Source: Eunapius fragilis (Eukaryota > Porifera > Demospongiae > Spongillida > Spongillidae). From it: DNA of 64,000 bases. Of the stretch, positions 46,886-57,176 are shown in pieces. The stretch lies in NCBI GenBank assembly GCA_963681505.1, contig OY811977.1, positions 6,464,970 to 6,528,969 on the forward strand, read 5' to 3'. Each line of letters starts with the position of its first letter. Position 1 is the stretch's first letter. Both the position numbers and the translations under genes were made by a program. The notes beneath the pieces were generated by a model. That model did not search any database and was not told where the DNA came from. It was given only the letters and a program-made list of their open reading frames with translations.

Positions 46886-47508
46886 TTACATATTGCATGT
46901 CACACAAATGTATCCTCTCATCTATACATCTTCCCTCTCCCCCTCCATAATTCCCATCACCCCTCCTCTCACCCTAACCACTCTTCCATCCCTCCTTCCA
47001 ATATCACCAACACTGCTATACGTGGTCCAAGATTTGGACCTTCTCCCTGTATACTTGCATATGGATTGATCTGAACAAAAGTATACAGCTTACCATGGAC
47101 CAGTTTTTTTTGTGGAACTACATATCACCTGGTGTTTTTAGGTTGGTTGCATTTGCGCTGCTGTGTAGTATTTCCTTCCACTCATGCGCGCTTACAACTT
47201 TATTCTAATGCTGCATGGCAAGGTAGCTATTTGAGATGATGAAGCTATAACGGTGGCCAATTAATCACTTCACATATAAAACAGTTAACATCAATGAAGC
47301 CATTCCCAACTTTGGGATAGACCTGTGTAGTTATTACAATTCTTTAGAAATTAATTCTAAAGGCCCCTCCCATCTTTAAACTAGCTGGTTTGAATAGATC
47401 TATGCACATTGGTATAATTATGTCTAATTAAATTTTACCCTACTGCCCAACCCAAATGTTTCTTAATCGCTGCATTTGTTGGACCTAAACTTAGATTGAA
47501 TGAAGGTC
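46886..47508. other. No gene seen
   Basis: The first 130 bp repeat the pyrimidine-rich sequence that also follows the MITE at 29312-29595. The rest is AT-rich and featureless. Confidence 0.4.
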
Positions 47509-48167
47509 CAGTGGCGTAGGAACCGGGGGGGCGGGAAGGGGGGGGGGGGGGGGGGGGGGGTAATTCAATGTTCACACGACATATCTTTGGTACGACATGG
47601 TACGGAGCAGCGCACGGTACGACTACTGATTATTTGGGATTGTGTGGCGGCCGTAACTATAGCTAGCTACAATTAATGCCTGAAATCAAAAAACCACGCC
47701 ATCTTAATACTATGGAAACACGCTACTTCGCATGCTCGTTTGCAATCATATCGCAATCTACCACAATCGACCGACTGTATGGTTTTGGTAGTGTTCAAGC
47801 GTCGAATTTTAACCATGCCGTCATGTACCGTACAGTACCATGCTGGCACGGAAAGATTGTGTCGTGTAAACTTAGCATTAGTGTTAAAATATAAATCCAC
47901 GCGTCGGTTTGATAGCGTTAATCTTGTAGCCCCTCTTGATCGGAAAATGACAACCTGACTTTCCCGAAGCGTATAACTTCAGTGTAATTTACCTTTATAT
48001 GTAGTATTTAAACAACCATGTGCAACCGTGAGGTTTCATAAGCCAACTATCATACTTTTTCAAAAGCTTAGCCCCCCCCCCCCCCCCCCCCCCCCCTTTT
48101 ATTATGAAATTGGCCCCCCCCCCCCCCCCCCCCCCCCCCCAATCTTTAATTCGTTCCTACGCCACTG
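47509..48167. mobile_element. hAT-like MITE with poly-G and poly-C subterminal tracts
   Basis: The ends are CAGTGGCGTAGGAAC and GTTCCTACGCCACTG, flanked by AGGTC on both sides (47504-47508, 48168-48172). A G run (47538-47560) lies inside the left end and two C runs (48072-48096, 48114-48140) lie inside the right end, mirror-like. The middle has short frames on both strands and no transposase. The CAGTGGCG end is common in hAT-type MITEs; a 5-bp rather than 8-bp duplication leaves the superfamily open. Confidence 0.65.
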
Positions 48168-48517
48168 AGGTCATTAATATATCGTGGTCTTGGCATTCTG
48201 CTAATTATAATTTTATAGAGTATTAACATATCATACTCGCAACTGACTACTCATTTCATGCATTTATTTCTATTGAAATCTCGCCTACTGCTTAGTATGG
48301 AAGAAAGTCAACCCGGAGCTGCCTGGCTACTGTAGCAATTTATTAACGTAAAAGTATATCAGCTGCCGCGAATTTGAAAAACTTGTCTTGGAAAATTTGA
48401 TAAAGTATCACAAGGGACACTGTTCCATATATATAATATATTGGACAGTTCACCCGAAAATGATATATCTCCAACGTGCTTACGTCCGTACGTACGCGTT
48501 ACTAATTTGGCCTAGCG
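48168..48517. other. No gene seen
   Basis: AT-rich single-copy sequence between the MITE and the palindrome. Confidence 0.4.
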
Positions 48518-48557
48518 CCTATTGGTTGCTAGGTACGCGTACCTAGCAACCAATAGG
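48518..48557. promoter_or_regulatory. Perfect 40-bp palindrome with inverted CCAAT boxes
   Basis: The left half is CCTATTGGTTGCTAGGTACG and the right half its exact complement. Each arm holds a CCAAT box and a GTTGCTAGG/CCTAGCAAC half-site resembling RFX X-box halves. It sits in a CpG-rich island (48480-48610), so a promoter or boundary role is possible. No transcript start was identified. Confidence 0.45.
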
Positions 48558-48855
48558 AACGACCACCGCCCCCGCACAAAAGTACATAGCAACGCGTACT
48601 TAGTGACCTTGCTTCGTGCCACAAAACCTACATGCCTCTACAGGAGGTAATAATGTCATCACATGCAGTAACAATAAAAGCAACGCTATTGTGGTTCATT
48701 CTCAAGTCTCATCGGACTTGAAGTTACTAATAATTCAATGAAGTATTTGTACATGTACTGCGGTTTTTTTTAATTTTTTAATTTTTTTTTAATAATTTTA
48801 ATTATATTGGTAAGCAACTATACACATAAATGAAAAGGAAACAAAATATCAAAAT

Positions 48856-50301
48856 TTATGGTTCAAGTAGAAGGGCTTCCCTTGACACCAGGTCAAGAGG
48901 AGGTTGTGTAGCAGACATATAATGGCCAAGGTGAGAGCGTGCCCCTCGAATGCACATAACTGAACTTCGCAGCAATGAATAGGCAAGGCGGCATCTCAAC
49001 CACATGATGGTTAGGCTATAGGCCTGATTCCATTTGGCAGATAGCAGAGAGGCCAGACGCTTATAGCTTGTTGTGGCTTGAGGCCCAAGGCCACCAGTGC
49101 AAGAGAGAATAAGTGGAGTGAAAGAGGCATGTTCAATTTCACGAATGCGTTGGTCATATTTCCTCTTTTTCTCGTTTTCATGGCTACGGTAGCATGCAGA
49201 TAAAGGAGTCTTTTGATTTGAAGGGGCGTAAGGATTAAAAACCTTTACATCAAAAAATGCCCTTTCAAATCGACTCCCCCAAAATCCATCTGCTGCAATA
49301 TCCAATCGCGCACCATCCTGTATATTCGCTGAGAGTCCACTCATGACCTCACCTGTTATGGGTTGTAGATGAGGCTCTGTTGATACATTGTGGCACACTT
49401 CTGACAAGAGAGCAGCTGTTAAGTCTCTGATTTCGTTGTGTCTGATTGATGGATACCCTCCCTTAGGGCATGACAGTACATGTTCAACAGAAAAGTGGGT
49501 GCCACACGCACAATTTAGTGGAGCATTCACAGGACTCCAGCCATAACGTAAAGCCAAAGCATCACCAAAGGCTCCCTTATGGAGCGCAAAGCCATATTCT
49601 TCAAGTGTTAGAACTGAAAGCCTGGTGGAGGCACCTTTTTCTTGGGAGAGGTCCATGGCATGTGCAAGAGAAGGTGGAAGAATATCCTTTAATGTCGAAG
49701 CTGCATTTAAATGGTGTTCTCGTTTGGATTTGTGGACTTCGGCTTTGGCAGAAAGTTGATCTTGAAGGATCTCATATCCATATCTTTCATCCTGCTTTAT
49801 GATATGGTCTACTAGAGGCTGTGTGACTTTCATGGAAGCAGAATACTCAGTGGTGGAGAGATGAGAAGGGTTTAGTAGGCCCAGGCCTCCTAAGCGAGCA
49901 GGAAGAGCTAATAGCACTCTCTCCAGATCAGATGATGCTGCACGGCCAGTGAGCGAAGGGATAAATTTGGTCCTGAGTAACTCTTCAAGCGGTTGTAAAA
50001 GATGGCCAATGTTGGGGACAGTTCTTGCCACATAAACCCATCTGCTTGCTAAACCATGGGTAAGAGCCGAGAAGGCAGCGTGTGGTTGTGTGTTCGCTAT
50101 GGAAGCCAGCTGTTCCAATTCCAATGACCAATTTTTGACTTTTGCCTTCACAAATTCAGTTATGTATGACGAGGTACCCAGAGCTGCTCCGAGATGTGGC
50201 TTGCCTTCCTTTGTGATGCGGATTTGCGTGTCTGTGAATATATCTAATGCTCTTGTGTGAGTTTCTTCTTTTGTTATGAGCCAGGTCTTCACAGCATTCA
50301 C
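48856..50301 (-). CDS. LINE ORF, thumb and restriction-like endonuclease
   Basis: 481 codons in a third frame. The first 150 residues are the RT thumb/linker. A CACGTHFSVEHVLSC and GGYPSIRHNEI motif (zinc-binding, about residues 265-290) precedes the PD-D/ExK-type nuclease core: ARLDIAADGFWG, then RAFFDVKVFNP (about 330-360). This nuclease would nick the target for target-primed reverse transcription. The frame is open to its natural end, 60-90 bp before the A-rich tail. Confidence 0.75.
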   Translation of the reverse strand: MNAVKTWLITKEETHTRALDIFTDTQIRITKEGKPHLGAALGTSSYITEFVKAKVKNWSLELEQLASIANTQPHAAFSALTHGLASRWVYVARTVPNIGHLLQPLEELLRTKFIPSLTGRAASSDLERVLLALPARLGGLGLLNPSHLSTTEYSASMKVTQPLVDHIIKQDERYGYEILQDQLSAKAEVHKSKREHHLNAASTLKDILPPSLAHAMDLSQEKGASTRLSVLTLEEYGFALHKGAFGDALALRYGWSPVNAPLNCACGTHFSVEHVLSCPKGGYPSIRHNEIRDLTAALLSEVCHNVSTEPHLQPITGEVMSGLSANIQDGARLDIAADGFWGSRFERAFFDVKVFNPYAPSNQKTPLSACYRSHENEKKRKYDQRIREIEHASFTPLILSCTGGLGPQATTSYKRLASLLSAKWNQAYSLTIMWLRCRLAYSLLRSSVMCIRGARSHLGHYMSATQPPLDLVSREALLLEP

Positions 50302-50414
50302 AAAATGCCCATAAGAGGGACCTACTGTGACTAATTTATCCCACCAAGTGCGTAAATTCTTGAGAGATTAGCATCATCTGCATACCATGCTTGCTGCACA
50401 TTATCTGCAATATG

Positions 50415-51683
50415 TCATATGAGTCGTAGTAGAGCTAATGCATACATGGGCATAGCCAAGGGATCACCCTGAGTTGTTCCCTCCTGAGAAAGAATGGAAT
50501 TGCCATCGACAAAGAGATCTGTGGGCTCACGATAGGTGTTGATGATGACTGTTGCAATGGAAGGGCATAAATATCTGATGTTATGAAGAGCTGCCTGTCG
50601 ATTGAGAAGATTAAATGCATTGATGGCATCAACTAGGAGAACAGCATCTGAGCCTTGATCATGAAAAGCAAGGTTCATGCCATGTATAGCAGCTTCCGCC
50701 CCAGCCATCTGACCAGCACAGAGCTGGAGTGAGCCTGCTGCTTGCTGAATGTCTTCTCTGGTGACATGTAGGATGGCCTTGGCAATAATCCGTCTGGCAG
50801 CTTCACCAATTCCTATTGGTCTCACTCCTGGATTCTTATCTAAAGCAACAAGACGGCAGGCTAGCAAGGGTGCAAGTCCTTTTGTATCAACAAAGGTTGT
50901 ACAAAGACGCCTTGCCAGGAGAGCAAGTGAATGACAGAGTTCATTGGAGGATGATTGGAACGAGGTGCACATTCTTTTCCAACCACTGGCATCAATGCCA
51001 GAAGGTCCAGCGGCACCCTCAGTTCGAAGGGCTGCATCACGTATGGCAACTGCATCAATTCTATCAAACAAGACTGGGTGGACAGTAGTTGGGCCTTCAT
51101 CTGTGTGGAGAAGAATGGAAGGGTCTGCTTGTGATCCACGTGGATGTTTAGCCATTAAAACATCTCGGACTGTTTGTGTAGCATTATCAGAAGAGGGAAG
51201 TAGATCATTAAGGTGGAGCACACCCCCTTTACTTTGCGTTGTCAGAAGACGGATTGCTGCTTTAGTTTTGCCTTGAAACATGAGATTTGCAATGATACGT
51301 GCAAGGCGCACGTTATCACAAGGTCTTGCTAAACGGCCATTGAGACGCTGTTGAATTGTTCTGCCCTCCATGAGTAAGTTTGGGATGTCACCTGCATGCC
51401 ACAACACCAACCTTCTTTCAAGGCAGGCAACATGATCTCTAGACTTGGAGGCACTATAAGGCTTTTGGAGAAGAAGTATGCACAACACTGTGACAGCTTT
51501 TAAAGCAATTGATTCAAGAGCCGTTGCATCTGCATACGCTCGTAGTAACCGAGCTATTTCACTAATGAACTCTTTGCCACACTTTCCTGAGGGAATGGAA
51601 AAAACATTTCTCTTCCAATGTACAAGCTCCGAATATGCGTCGTAAAATAGCGAATGACTTGGTCTGAAGTGAGTGTTCCCCAT
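50415..51683 (-). CDS. LINE ORF, reverse transcriptase domain
   Basis: About 420 codons. Motifs in order: LVALDKNPGVRPIGIGEAAR, LLVDAINAFNLLNRQAAL (motif A) and QEGTTQGDPLAMPMYALAL (motif B). The catalytic YADDAN box (motif C) lies just past the stop, in the same frame at about 50369-50386. One stop codon therefore separates motifs B and C. The first ATG is internal to the parent protein. Confidence 0.8.
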   Translation of the reverse strand: MGNTHFRPSHSLFYDAYSELVHWKRNVFSIPSGKCGKEFISEIARLLRAYADATALESIALKAVTVLCILLLQKPYSASKSRDHVACLERRLVLWHAGDIPNLLMEGRTIQQRLNGRLARPCDNVRLARIIANLMFQGKTKAAIRLLTTQSKGGVLHLNDLLPSSDNATQTVRDVLMAKHPRGSQADPSILLHTDEGPTTVHPVLFDRIDAVAIRDAALRTEGAAGPSGIDASGWKRMCTSFQSSSNELCHSLALLARRLCTTFVDTKGLAPLLACRLVALDKNPGVRPIGIGEAARRIIAKAILHVTREDIQQAAGSLQLCAGQMAGAEAAIHGMNLAFHDQGSDAVLLVDAINAFNLLNRQAALHNIRYLCPSIATVIINTYREPTDLFVDGNSILSQEGTTQGDPLAMPMYALALLRLI

Positions 51684-51991
51684 GTGAAGGTTGGAGATGC
51701 CATGGTAGTAACAGGAGGAAGATGAAAAATTCTATTTAGCGCACTTTTGACTAAACGAGGACTTTCTTCGCTAGGGGCATCATTAACAACTTTCGTATGC
51801 TTGCATACCTTCTCCTCTTCTGCCGCCGCCGCTGAATTAACAGAGATGTTGACATCTTCACCGGACTCGTTCGAAATGTTTTCACATGTGCCATTACGAC
51901 CAGGTAAGCAGTTCGTACAGACAGTATGCTTTTTCACACAGTCACAACTCCTACAGCGCCCTTTACCATTGTATCGGCAGCACTGAGGCAT
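51554..51991 (-). CDS. LINE ORF, N-terminal Cys-rich domain
   Basis: Starts MPQCCRYNGKGRCRSCDCVK and continues with CTNCLPGRNGTCEN: nine cysteines in the first 40 residues, a likely zinc-binding nucleic-acid module. The ATG follows a short leader and is the natural start. A frame change about 350 bases in separates it from the reverse transcriptase frame. Confidence 0.65.
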   Translation of the reverse strand: MPQCCRYNGKGRCRSCDCVKKHTVCTNCLPGRNGTCENISNESGEDVNISVNSAAAAEEEKVCKHTKVVNDAPSEESPRLVKSALNRIFHLPPVTTMASPTFTWGTLTSDQVIRYFTTHIRSLYIGREMFFPFPQESVAKSSLVK

Positions 51992-52075
51992 TGCAACGAG
52001 CTCGTTCTAGCAGTACCAATTCTTTCAGTCTTTAAACACTCCGGCAGTCAATTATCTTTTCACAACTATGCGGAC

Positions 52076-52404
52076 TACCAATTATAGAGGTTGCGTAGTA
52101 ATGGTATGCTAGAACAGGTGATAGATTATTAAAATAATCAGCCCGTGAAAATGTGCAAGATAGTAATAATTATATACAAATTTATTTATTTATTTATTTA
52201 TTTATTTATTTTGTTGAAGGGGTAAACAAAAACTTGTACAATACTGATAAACAAGCACATAACGTTAAATTACCTACCACCTAGACTAAAAATATGCATG
52301 GCTAGTTCAATATTTCGAGCCAATTTCAATGTTTAAAAGCAAGTTGTTTGTGGATCAAACCAACCTTTGCAGACCTGCACTCCTCATAAGTATTCATCCT
52401 TCAA
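52076..52404. repeat. AT-rich spacer with (TTTA)n microsatellite
   Basis: A TTTA run occupies about 52178-52212. No gene seen between the LINE 5' end and the inverted Y block. Confidence 0.6.
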
Positions 52405-52524
52405 TGCGGTCGCTCAATTGCGCAATTATGAAATGATCAATATTGTAGACAAAAACTAGAGACAAGGTAGAAATTATAGTTTCATTTGTTAGACACCAAG
52501 TGTAAGATACACTATTAATACCAC
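52405..52524. repeat. Inverted block Y (Y3), part before the Gypsy insertion
   Basis: Matches the complement of about 22860-22970 (CAAAAACTAGAGA, TTTGTTAGACACCAAGTGTAAG). It continues at 57442 after the retrotransposon. Confidence 0.7.
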
Positions 52525-52789
52525 TGTTGTGTTTCTCGTTAGAAAATACTCAGGATGTCCAAAGAATATAATATTGCAGGGAAATCACAGCGATACAAAG
52601 TAATACAGCCTATGTCAAAACTACAGAAGAGCACAAAGAGAATGCACACTGACGTCTATTCCTGTCTAAATCCTACACACGGTGAAATGCTTAAATAGCC
52701 AATAGAAAGTTCTAGAACATGCATGCCCAACACATGTTTAATTAACACCTAAAAGCAAGCCAGGTCATGCCAGAGCATGCTCCTTAACA
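52525..52789 (-). repeat. 3' LTR of the whole Gypsy element
   Basis: 265 bp, bounded by TG and CA, identical to 57177-57441. Confidence 0.9.
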
Positions 52790-52830
52790 CCTCCCCCACT
52801 GGTCTTGAGGCTTGACCTCAGAGGCCATGT

Positions 52831-55800
52831 TCACTTTTTAATCCTGGTTGACCTCCGTAGATTTTCTGGACCATAGTCTCCTTCAGTAGGCAAACGTGGA
52901 TTGCGAGGTTTGGGGTTTGGTGGTTGCTTAGGTTCTGGAATAGAGGGCTCCTGAGGTGTTGGCATTGGTTTTGGGCTTTCTGAGAGCATGTCTTGACCAG
53001 ACAAAGTGTCTGAGTAACTCTCTTCAAGTGATGAATAGGAGGAATTAGAATCATGTGTGGAAGTATCCCCCGGATCATCATCTTCTTGAATGCCATGCCT
53101 TGGCCTCAGCTGTTCTAGATGTCGTCGCCATGTGACTCCTTTAGGAAATACACGAACATTGAATGAACGAGAGCCAAAGACCTTTGTGACAACAGCAGGG
53201 ACCCATCTTGGCTCCTTCTCCCTCCTTGGACCACAGTATAGGGCATAACAGGGAGATCCTATCTTGAATGTCTGGGTCACCTTTTCAACTTGTTGGTGTC
53301 TCTCACTCAACTGGGACTTGGTAGCACTCTTCGCTTGTTTCCCTTGGGCTATGTGTGCTGTTGAAGGTAGCAAAATATCTATTTTGCTTCTAATCTGACG
53401 CCCATTCAGGATTTCACTGGGTGAATATCCTTCTGCCAGTGGTGTCCTTCGGTACTGCATAAGGAATTCCTGTAGTGCTGCCTTGGGTGAGAGTGTTGAC
53501 TTGCTGAGGGCCTGTTTGAATGTTTGTACCATGCGCTCAGCTGCTCCGTTAGTGGCTGGATGGTATGGCGCCCCAGTAAGATGCACAATACCACGCTCAC
53601 GGCACCAAGTCTGAAATTCTTCGGATAGGAAAGATGTAGAATTGTCTGTTACAATCGTGTGAGGGTATCCAAAGTGTGCAAAGTCCTGCTCTAGTAGGTC
53701 AGTAGTAGCTTTGCTTGAGGTAGATGTTGTGGGATGAATGCAAGGGTATTTCGAGTAGGCATCTACCATAACTAACCAGTTACTGCCCAAGAAATTGATA
53801 GCATGATCAACGTGGAGTCTGCTCCACGGCTTTTCAGGTAGCATCCAGGGATGGTTGGCAGGTTTGGCTACTTTGTTCTGGTGTTCCCCACATGTGCTGC
53901 ATTGCTGACACTGATCCATAATGTCCTTGTCAATTCCTGGCCAGTATACTGCTGTACGGGCTAACTGCTTCATTCTTTGGATGCCAAAATGCCCTAAATG
54001 AAGTAGCTGCAGTACTTGAGGCTGCAGGCTGGAAGGAATGACTACCCTGGATCCATTTAGAAGACAGCCATGAGCTACGGAGAGTGACATGGAAATCTTT
54101 CTGAAGTTTTCCATAGAATAGTCCTTTGTTTGAATCTCTGGGACTCTCTCAGGCCATCCTTCTCTGGTACAACGAATCACATTTGAAATCACTGGGTCGT
54201 TTGCTGACTCCCTTGCTAGAACACCAGGGTCTGTGGGGTTGAGTTGCTGACCTATTGTGCGGATAGCACAGACCACATCTACATCTGCCTCATCCTCCTC
54301 CCCATCAAAACTGGTATCTGATTCTGCTGGAAGACGGCTAAGGGCATCTGCGTTCCCATGCTCTGATGTCTTCCGATATTCAATGCTGTATTGATACTGG
54401 TTGAGCATCAGTGCCCATCGAGCCAATCTGTTAGCAGCTAACACCGGGGTTGCTCTGTGTGGACCAAATAAAGCAATGAGAGGCTTATGGTCCGTCACCA
54501 AAATGAAGCTGCGACCATACAGAAACTGGTGGAACTTCTTTAATGCAAATATAATGGCTAGCGCTTCTTTTTGAATTTGGCTGTATCTGCATTGAGTCTC
54601 TGTAAGCGTCTTGGAGACGTTTGCAATCGGCCGTTCGCTGCCATCTGGGTATCGGTGAAAAAGGACTGCTCCAATACCAACCTCTGATGCATCACAAGAG
54701 ATTCCGATTGGAACGGAAGATTGAAAATGAGCCAACACGGTATCTGCACATAAGTTCTTCTTCAGCTCCCTAAAGGCTGCTTCTTCAGTAGAATCCCATT
54801 TCCACTTGGTGTCCTTCTTAGTGAGCTGATGCAATGGTGCTAACACTGTAGCTAGATTGGGCAAGAACTTGCTATAAAACTGTACTGAACCCAGAAAAGA
54901 ATGAAGACTGCTGACGTTTGTAGGAGGAGGCATCTGTACCAGTGCATCAACCTTCGATCCTTTAGCAATCCCCTTTTGAGAGAGAGTATGCCCCAAGTAC
55001 TCGATGGATGGTTCTGCAAACTGACATTTTTCCAAGCGGCATCGGAGACCTTTGTCCGGTAGACGTTGCAGAAGGGCACGGAGGTTCTCCAGATGTTCTG
55101 AAGCATTCATACCACTAACCAGGATGTCGTCAAAGTAGGTGCATACTCCTTTGAGGTCTCCTGTCAGCTGATCCATGATTTCTTGGAAATAGCCTGGGGC
55201 AGAGCTAATGCCAAATGGAAGTCGAAGTTGGAGCAAAACCCCACGATGGGTACTCAATGCAAGCCTCTTCTGGCTTTCTGGACCAAGCATTACCTGGTTG
55301 TAGGCATCTGCTAGATCTATCTTGGAGAAATCGTATCCACCGCTGAGTTTTCGCATCAAGTCTTCAGGAAGGGGAATTGGATAACGGTGAGTTTCCAACT
55401 GAGCATTGACAGCCACTGAATAATCACCACAAACTCGTAGCTTGCCATTAGTTTGACCTGGTAGAACCTTTTTACGAATCGGGACAACTGGAGTTCCATA
55501 TGCATTGAATTGGGTTGGTTTCCAGACGCCCTTTGCAATACCCGCATCGTAAGCTTGATTTAAGTCATCCAGAATAGCAAAAGGTACTGGACGAGGTTTA
55601 CAGAAGGTGGGATTGGACTCTGCCTTGAATTTGATCTCCAATTGAAAATCCTTCAAGCACCCCAGCTCAGGTTTGAAAAGTTCCGTGAATTCACCACACA
55701 GCTTACGGCAAGCTTGCTGTAACTCCTCATCTGGCTTGGGTTCCTTTGTGTCAGTGATACTCTGAAGATTCTGAATTGTTCCTTTGCCTGGAGTCGAAGA

Positions 55801-57135
55801 CACCCCTAGTAAAGCAGAAACGTTAACCCCAAGTTTAACAATAGCATCACGACCAAGGAGATTGAGTTTTGGAACATCAGTGACAGTGAACTCTAATGTT
55901 ACTGGTTCCTGGTCCTTTAGAAGAGATGCTGAAGCTCTGAAGGTGCCAAGTACTGGGAGAGGTTGCCCATTAGCCACTTGATAGCGACTGGAGACTTGTG
56001 CGAGTGCAGGTTCTCCAAGTTTCTTCCAAAAGTCCTTGGAACAGAATTTGTCGCCAGCTCCAGTATCAACTTCGAAAGTGAGTTGCTGGCCACTAACCCA
56101 GACTGACTGTTTCAGTTGCGGAATAGAGTTAATGCTTTTGACTGTTCTCAGTGCACGCCTAGAGATGATCTTGACAGACCCCCCATCCTCCTTTTTCTTC
56201 TTTAGGCATACTGATTGAAGGTGTCCCATCTTCTGACAGAAATGGCAGGTGCTTTTTATGTGAGGACAGTCCTTAGATAAGTGATCAGTCTTTCCACACC
56301 TCGGGCAAACTCCTTTGGCGAAATCCCTCCTTTTCTGATCCTTGCTCTTGAACTTCGGTTTCAACACAGAGTATTCATCCGCCTGCTTCTTGAAATATTG
56401 AACTTTGTGAACGGAACCTGATTTGTTTCCATATACCGTCTCCTTGGCAACCTTGGAAGCGTCCTCGGTCTCCATTGCAATCGTTATTGCCTTGGCGAAA
56501 GTTAAGTCACTGTCCTTGACCTTGAATAATGCTTTTAAGACAGCTTCATTGTTGATTGAACAAATAAAGCGAGTGCGCAGTGCTTCGTCAAGCGGATCCT
56601 TGATAGAAGCGAAATCGCACGTCACCGCGTCCTGTCGAATTCTAGCCGCGAGTTCTTGGACTGTTTCCCCCGGCTTCCGAAGCATATTCGACCAGAACTT
56701 GAAGCGCTCCCGAATAACGTAACGGGTTGGGTCGAACTGGTTCTTCATGAATGTAGCGATCTCGTCAACGGTGAGTTCATTGACATCTTTTGGAGGGGTC
56801 AGTTGCGAAGCAAGATTGCTGAGCGTTTTGAACGTTACCAGAGATTGATTTGTCAAAAAGACCTGTGCCTTCTTGTCGTCTGGTATTGAATGAGCCGCGA
56901 CGAATGTCTGGAAGCGGGCCCAGTAATCCGTCCAGAGCTCTGACGTTGTGTCGAAAGAGACGAAACTAGGAAAAGACTTTGGAGTTGAATCTCCCCATTT
57001 AGCCACTCCGCCGGTCAAAGTTGCAATAATAGCTTCCGTCTGTTTCGCGTGTGCCTGTATTTGTGCCTCCGTTTGTTCGCGCTGTATTTTCATTTGTTGC
57101 TGCAGCAGCTCCATGAGTTTTGCAGTCTCGCTCAT
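52831..57135 (-). CDS. Gag-Pol polyprotein of the Gypsy element
   Basis: A single open frame of 1434 residues. A coiled, Gln-rich start (LLQQQMKIQREQTEAQIQAH) and retrotransposon Gag lead to two CCHC knuckles at about 277-312 (CPRCGKTDHLSKDC, CHFCQKMGHLQSVC). Aspartic protease (VDTGAGD, about 360), reverse transcriptase (YFDDILVSG, about 665), RNase H (ISCDASEVGIGAVL) and integrase with an HHCC start (about 1048) and DDE core follow in Ty3/Gypsy order. There is no envelope frame. Gag and Pol share one frame, so no frameshift signal is needed. Confidence 0.95.
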   Translation of the reverse strand: MSETAKLMELLQQQMKIQREQTEAQIQAHAKQTEAIIATLTGGVAKWGDSTPKSFPSFVSFDTTSELWTDYWARFQTFVAAHSIPDDKKAQVFLTNQSLVTFKTLSNLASQLTPPKDVNELTVDEIATFMKNQFDPTRYVIRERFKFWSNMLRKPGETVQELAARIRQDAVTCDFASIKDPLDEALRTRFICSINNEAVLKALFKVKDSDLTFAKAITIAMETEDASKVAKETVYGNKSGSVHKVQYFKKQADEYSVLKPKFKSKDQKRRDFAKGVCPRCGKTDHLSKDCPHIKSTCHFCQKMGHLQSVCLKKKKEDGGSVKIISRRALRTVKSINSIPQLKQSVWVSGQQLTFEVDTGAGDKFCSKDFWKKLGEPALAQVSSRYQVANGQPLPVLGTFRASASLLKDQEPVTLEFTVTDVPKLNLLGRDAIVKLGVNVSALLGVSSTPGKGTIQNLQSITDTKEPKPDEELQQACRKLCGEFTELFKPELGCLKDFQLEIKFKAESNPTFCKPRPVPFAILDDLNQAYDAGIAKGVWKPTQFNAYGTPVVPIRKKVLPGQTNGKLRVCGDYSVAVNAQLETHRYPIPLPEDLMRKLSGGYDFSKIDLADAYNQVMLGPESQKRLALSTHRGVLLQLRLPFGISSAPGYFQEIMDQLTGDLKGVCTYFDDILVSGMNASEHLENLRALLQRLPDKGLRCRLEKCQFAEPSIEYLGHTLSQKGIAKGSKVDALVQMPPPTNVSSLHSFLGSVQFYSKFLPNLATVLAPLHQLTKKDTKWKWDSTEEAAFRELKKNLCADTVLAHFQSSVPIGISCDASEVGIGAVLFHRYPDGSERPIANVSKTLTETQCRYSQIQKEALAIIFALKKFHQFLYGRSFILVTDHKPLIALFGPHRATPVLAANRLARWALMLNQYQYSIEYRKTSEHGNADALSRLPAESDTSFDGEEDEADVDVVCAIRTIGQQLNPTDPGVLARESANDPVISNVIRCTREGWPERVPEIQTKDYSMENFRKISMSLSVAHGCLLNGSRVVIPSSLQPQVLQLLHLGHFGIQRMKQLARTAVYWPGIDKDIMDQCQQCSTCGEHQNKVAKPANHPWMLPEKPWSRLHVDHAINFLGSNWLVMVDAYSKYPCIHPTTSTSSKATTDLLEQDFAHFGYPHTIVTDNSTSFLSEEFQTWCRERGIVHLTGAPYHPATNGAAERMVQTFKQALSKSTLSPKAALQEFLMQYRRTPLAEGYSPSEILNGRQIRSKIDILLPSTAHIAQGKQAKSATKSQLSERHQQVEKVTQTFKIGSPCYALYCGPRREKEPRWVPAVVTKVFGSRSFNVRVFPKGVTWRRHLEQLRPRHGIQEDDDPGDTSTHDSNSSYSSLEESYSDTLSGQDMLSESPKPMPTPQEPSIPEPKQPPNPKPRNPRLPTEGDYGPENLRRSTRIKK

Positions 57136-57176
57136 CTTCGCTGATCCGGAATCCTGCCGACTACGCCAATTTATCC

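Larger units (their letters stand above)
48758..52060 (-). mobile_element. LINE with restriction-like endonuclease, near full length
   Basis: Read on the minus strand: 5' leader, a Cys-rich N-terminus, reverse transcriptase, a C-terminal zinc-binding motif and restriction-like endonuclease, short 3' UTR and an A-rich tail at about 48758-48800. The endonuclease type places it among early-branching non-LTR clades (R2/NeSL/HERO/Utopia type), which often insert at fixed sites. Two frame changes (near 51640 and 50360) and one stop (near 50412) interrupt it. No target duplication was found. Confidence 0.75.
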
